Shown piece by piece: positions 57,400 to 64,000 of a stretch of 64,000 nt of DNA. Where the stretch lies: NCBI RefSeq assembly GCF_000801105.2, contig NC_079516.1, positions 17,638,998 through 17,702,997 of the forward strand. Direction: 5' to 3'. The position numbers and the translations under genes were made by a program. Origin of the DNA: Raphanus sativus (taxonomy: Eukaryota; Streptophyta; Magnoliopsida; Brassicales; Brassicaceae). Under the pieces are notes generated by a model. That model did not search any database, was not told the origin of the DNA, and was given only the letters and a program-made list of their open reading frames with translations. The first letter of the stretch is position 1; the number at the start of each line of letters is the position of its first letter.

Positions 57400-59486
57400 C
57401 TAACTGAGATCGATATTTACTCTTTCGGGTACACACCTCTCTGTTTGGTCACGACCAAGCTCTGCTCCAAGCTGACCCTTATCTCCTGCACCAAACGCAA
57501 ATAGTTTCCCCGATTCCGTGAGCGCAAACGTATGAGCGTTCCAGTATATCGAGTTCGTTAGACTAATCTGAACCACCCGCTCTTTCACTTGTTTCAGCGA
57601 TGTTACTACCGCTGGACTCAACACATTAGCTTGCCGATCACGCTACAGCAAAAAACAAAACCAAACCAAAACATAAGGTGTGTTTATATGTTAAATCAAA
57701 GCCATAAGCAAGACCTAACCTGTTCATCAACGGCTGTATGGTGACCGAGACTAGCAGATTCACCACAACCAAAAGAGTAAACATCTCCATCATCCGAGAC
57801 CACAAAAGTAGTGTAGTCTCCTGTTGCGACATGAACCGCCTTGACATGGCTTAGCCCTTCAACGACCTTAGGAACTGACTCACCCTCCTCGTTACCGTGT
57901 CCTAAGCAACCGTATCTCCCCCAACCCCAAGTACACACTCTTCCATCTTGACCTACCACCGCTGCATGCCAAGCACCCGCTGCAACTACCCTAGGTTGAA
58001 AGTTCAGTACCTTAAACTGCTCGATAACACGTGGGTACTTCTCATCGATTTTCGACCCGTGACCGAGTTTGCCTCCCAAACCGCAACCAACCGAATAAAC
58101 CGACCTAAAACAAACATGCTTATTGCGTCAGAACCGGTTTGGGACAAATATAAGCATATCCAACTCACTTCTATATTTTCCGTTAAAATAGAGAAACTCT
58201 ATTATAAAAATGAGCTGCTCCAACGTATGACTCTAATAATAGAATTTTTATATTTTAGGAGAAGATATAGAGAAATACTATTTTCATTTTTAAATGAAAT
58301 ATAGAAATGGGTCGGAGATGGTCTTAGTGTATATAAGAGAAGGAACTCACATGCCATTTGGTTGACAAACTAAAGCAAGAAGGTAGCAATAACCAGCAGC
58401 AATCTGGACAACGGGTACATTCTCTAACGGACCTAGCAAAGGACGTGGCTCGACATCATTAGCCTCGGTTTGGTGACCGAGTCTACCATCTTCACCCCAA
58501 GAGAATGTATAAACCTTCCCTTCTCGTGACAGAACAGCGGTAAAGAAGTTCCCTATCGCCGCTTGCACAACAAATATGCTCTTTAGAGATGTCACAAGCT
58601 GAGGAGTCGTAACCTGTCTAGACCCTCCTTGCCCTCCTCCGTACTCAGCTTCACCGAACAGATATTTCCCACAAGCGTAAACACTCCCATTGTCGCTTAT
58701 CAGCATCGTCCTACCAGCACCAGCTGCTGCTTGGATGATTCTGATTCCCTGCAGTGACCTGCACAACACGGTAAGTGGTTGTAACACTAAATGATTTGAT
58801 GTTAATTAATGAGGAGTAAGTAACCTGATGGGCAGTATCCGAGCTTCTTCATCGGTATGGCCATGTCCTAGCTGTCCAGAGTTATTGTGACCAAAGGTAT
58901 AGACTTGTCCCTTCGATGTGACGGCAATGCTGTGACCAGGACCAGCAACTGCTTGAGATTTCTCTCTTCGACAACACGCTTCACCAGCCAGCAAAAACCT
59001 AAGGACTAGTTTCCATGACCCTCCGCATCTGCTTTTCATTTCTTCACGTTCTTGTTCATTCATAGGTTTAAAAATCACCCTTTTGTTACACATGTCGAGA
59101 GCAGCGAGCTCAGGTAGTGATAAACTACTGTCCGGGGCAAAGTTTGCTGGCTGGCTAAAGAAGGAGCATGTTGCCTAAACCAACAACAACAACAAGAGCA
59201 AGACTCAAATCAGCAGAACCACCATCAATCTTTGGGTTTCAGTATAAAGATATGAGAAAAGAACCTCGAGATTAGCGAGGTCACGAGGATCCAATCTACA
59301 TTCAGTGAGAACATGAAGGACAATGGAAGGGTTAGCTGCTAAAGGGAACTCTCCTGGAGTTGAATCTCCAAAGCATTGGCGTTTTTGTCTCTGAAACTGA
59401 GTCACAAGAGGAGGAGGAGAAGCAACCGGTTGCTCTGGTAAGTTATGATACTGTAAAGATGGAGTTCCACTAGTTGTAGCATCCAT
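57400..59486 (-). CDS. RCC1-repeat family protein (At3g26100-like)
   Basis: Five exons (59486-59265, 59174-58825, 58758-58351, 58104-57720, 57642-57400) join in frame to 535 aa. After a roughly 150-residue N-terminal region (VLHVLTECRLDPRDLANLE, FKPMNEQEREEM) come about seven RCC1 repeats, for example VAGPGHSIAVTSKGQVYTFG, NFFTAVLSREGKVYTF and WHAAVVGQDGRVCTWGWG, forming a predicted beta-propeller. RCC1 is the Ran exchange factor, but plant family members have varied roles, so Ran activity cannot be assumed here. The closest known relative by content and position is Arabidopsis At3g26100. A GTAAG donor near 59587 on the minus strand suggests an intron in the 5' UTR. A MITE fills most of intron 3. 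Confidence 0.9.
58154..58323. mobile_element. MITE in RCC1 intron 3, 170 bp
   Basis: The ends GCATATCCAACTCACTTCTA and (reverse complement) GACCATCTCCGACCCATTTC are imperfect inverted repeats, flanked by TAA and TTA, as in Harbinger-type MITEs. The body is a near-palindrome of AT-rich sequence. It occupies about 70% of the intron. Confidence 0.6.
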
Positions 59487-62669
<3,183 letters not shown>

Positions 62670-63671
62670 TCTATATTATTAAAAGAGTAATACCATTTAA
62701 AATTTCTCCTTAATTTTCACACTTATTTACACTATTATGCCACTGAGAATTAAATAATGTTTCTTATTCTAATGTTTTGTCTTTTTCGCTTAGATTAATG
62801 TGTTTTCCTAAATTAAATTTGAATTAAATACACTTCATTAAATTTTCTATTAAATCAATGTCAGAAGTATTTATTTATATTAACTTAAAAATATATTTTT
62901 ATTGGACAAACAATTCATGAAAATTATAATATCAACTTTTTATTTAACCAATCTGAACGAAAAATATACCAAATTTGAACCGAAACTATATAAATATCCA
63001 AATGGATTTATCATTTTGGTATCTAAAGAACCATAACCAAAACCTGATCCGAACGAAATATTTCAGGCATCCGAATGTATTTAAAATCATATTATATACT
63101 TGAATATGTTAGCTATTTTGAGAGTTAATATTCAAGATATAAGTTATTTTAAAGTTGTTTAAAATATTTGAAATATAAAAAATAGTCAAAAGTAAACATC
63201 TAAAGTAGATAAACAATAATCAAAACACAAAAATACTTCATATATATATATATATATATATATTTATTCTCCATCCAAATATTCAAGTTAAAACTATTTT
63301 TAATTTTTAATTTAGGTACTTTGGCTTGCATTACTTAAATTTACATGTTATATTGTTTTATTTTTAAATTTAGGTAAATTTAAAGTATATATAAATTTTG
63401 AAAATTTTAAAATATTTTAAACGGATTATCCAAACCCGCAAAGATCTGAATCAAACCAGAACCAAAATTTATAAATATCCGAATAGAGTTAAAATCTTTA
63501 AATTCAAAAATTTCAAACCCAAATAAGTTTTAACCGAATCTGAGTGGGTACCCAAATACCCACCCTAACTTAGTCAATATAAACGAGCAAATATTACAAA
63601 TACATTATTTAGTATAAATAAATGAAAACTAAAACTGAAAATAATACCCGTGCGATCGTTCAGATATCTAG
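62670..63671 (+). mobile_element. Non-autonomous Helitron, 1002 bp
   Basis: Starts A|TCTATATTATTAAAAGAG and ends ATACCCGTGCGATCG...ATATCTAG at 63671. The terminal hairpin is degenerate. The interior is AT-rich with an (AT)n run at 63239-63262 and no genes. Confidence 0.6.
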
Positions 63672-64000
63672 TCTATATTATTAAAGTTGAAGTACATTTT
63701 GAAGATGTTTGGAAACAAGTATAGTATTCTAAATGAAAGTTGTTTGGAAACATGAATAGTAGTATTACATTAATTGTATTTCCATATTTTATTAGCTTAA
63801 TAATTTTATTAATTATATTACCTTAGCGTTAATACACATCATTAATTATATTACCATAACAATAATAGTGCATATTTTTATTTATTAGTTAATCAATATA
63901 GATTTTGTGCCAATTATAAAATCAAAAATGTAAATAACTAAGTTTTATATATGGTTAAATGTTTGATTTAGTAAAAAAAATATTTTAGTTTCAACGGTGG
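63672..64000 (+). mobile_element. Second Helitron, 5' part (runs off the window)
   Basis: TCTATATTATTAAAGTTGAA begins directly after the CTAG of the previous Helitron. It is similar to the start at 62670 but not identical further in. The 3' end is outside the window. Confidence 0.55.

Overview
The window is nuclear DNA of a plant in the mustard family, most likely Brassica or a close relative such as Raphanus. The genes are split by AT-rich GT-AG introns. Four of them in a row resemble the Arabidopsis At3g26100-At3g26130/40 neighbourhood in gene content and order. A CYP79 (glucosinolate-type) P450 is present, and transposable elements of almost every plant class are stacked between and inside genes. 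No prokaryotic features and no CRISPR array are present. All assignments come from reading translated sequence, motifs and repeat ends; no database search was run.

Left part (1-6750): remains of PIF/Harbinger-type transposons. These are a broken Myb/NAM-associated protein gene, a broken GRF-zinc-finger gene and an internally deleted ALP1/HARBI1-like transposase, followed by a 0.8-kb Helitron.

CYP79C1-like locus (6754-22761): three exons spread over 15 kb. A 6.16-kb Ty1/copia element, very young by its LTRs, sits inside exon 2 and disables the gene. Intron 2 holds a hAT-type element carrying a 27-bp minisatellite, a triplicated AT-rich repeat and a Helitron-associated replication protein A pseudogene. 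The last exon is duplicated in tandem. A full-length but mutated LINE (22925-29419) then interrupts the 3' flank of the second copy.

Transposon-rich spacer (29420-35388): a tRNA-derived SINE, Helitron ends and MITEs in AT-rich DNA.

Syntenic gene block (35472-59486): (1) a secreted GH5 glycoside hydrolase with a C-terminal lectin-like domain, apparently intact although an older copia element sits in intron 2; (2) a likely small-RNA transcription unit on the minus strand with a telo-box, site II elements and a TATA box, and one or two box C/D snoRNA candidates; (3) TEL1, a Mei2-like RNA-binding protein of meristems, 5 exons; (4) a small arabinogalactan/anther-type GPI-anchored protein; (5) an RCC1-repeat protein, 5 exons. 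The three multi-exon models of the block (GH5, TEL1, RCC1) all close in frame at family-typical lengths (532, 614 and 535 aa).

Right part (59487-64000): a long GA microsatellite upstream of the RCC1 gene, AT-rich spacer, and two Helitrons joined head to tail at the window edge. The most informative features are the layered insertions in the P450, a young copia copy that was already defective when it inserted, and the possible snoRNA unit. I found no convincing new multi-gene system.
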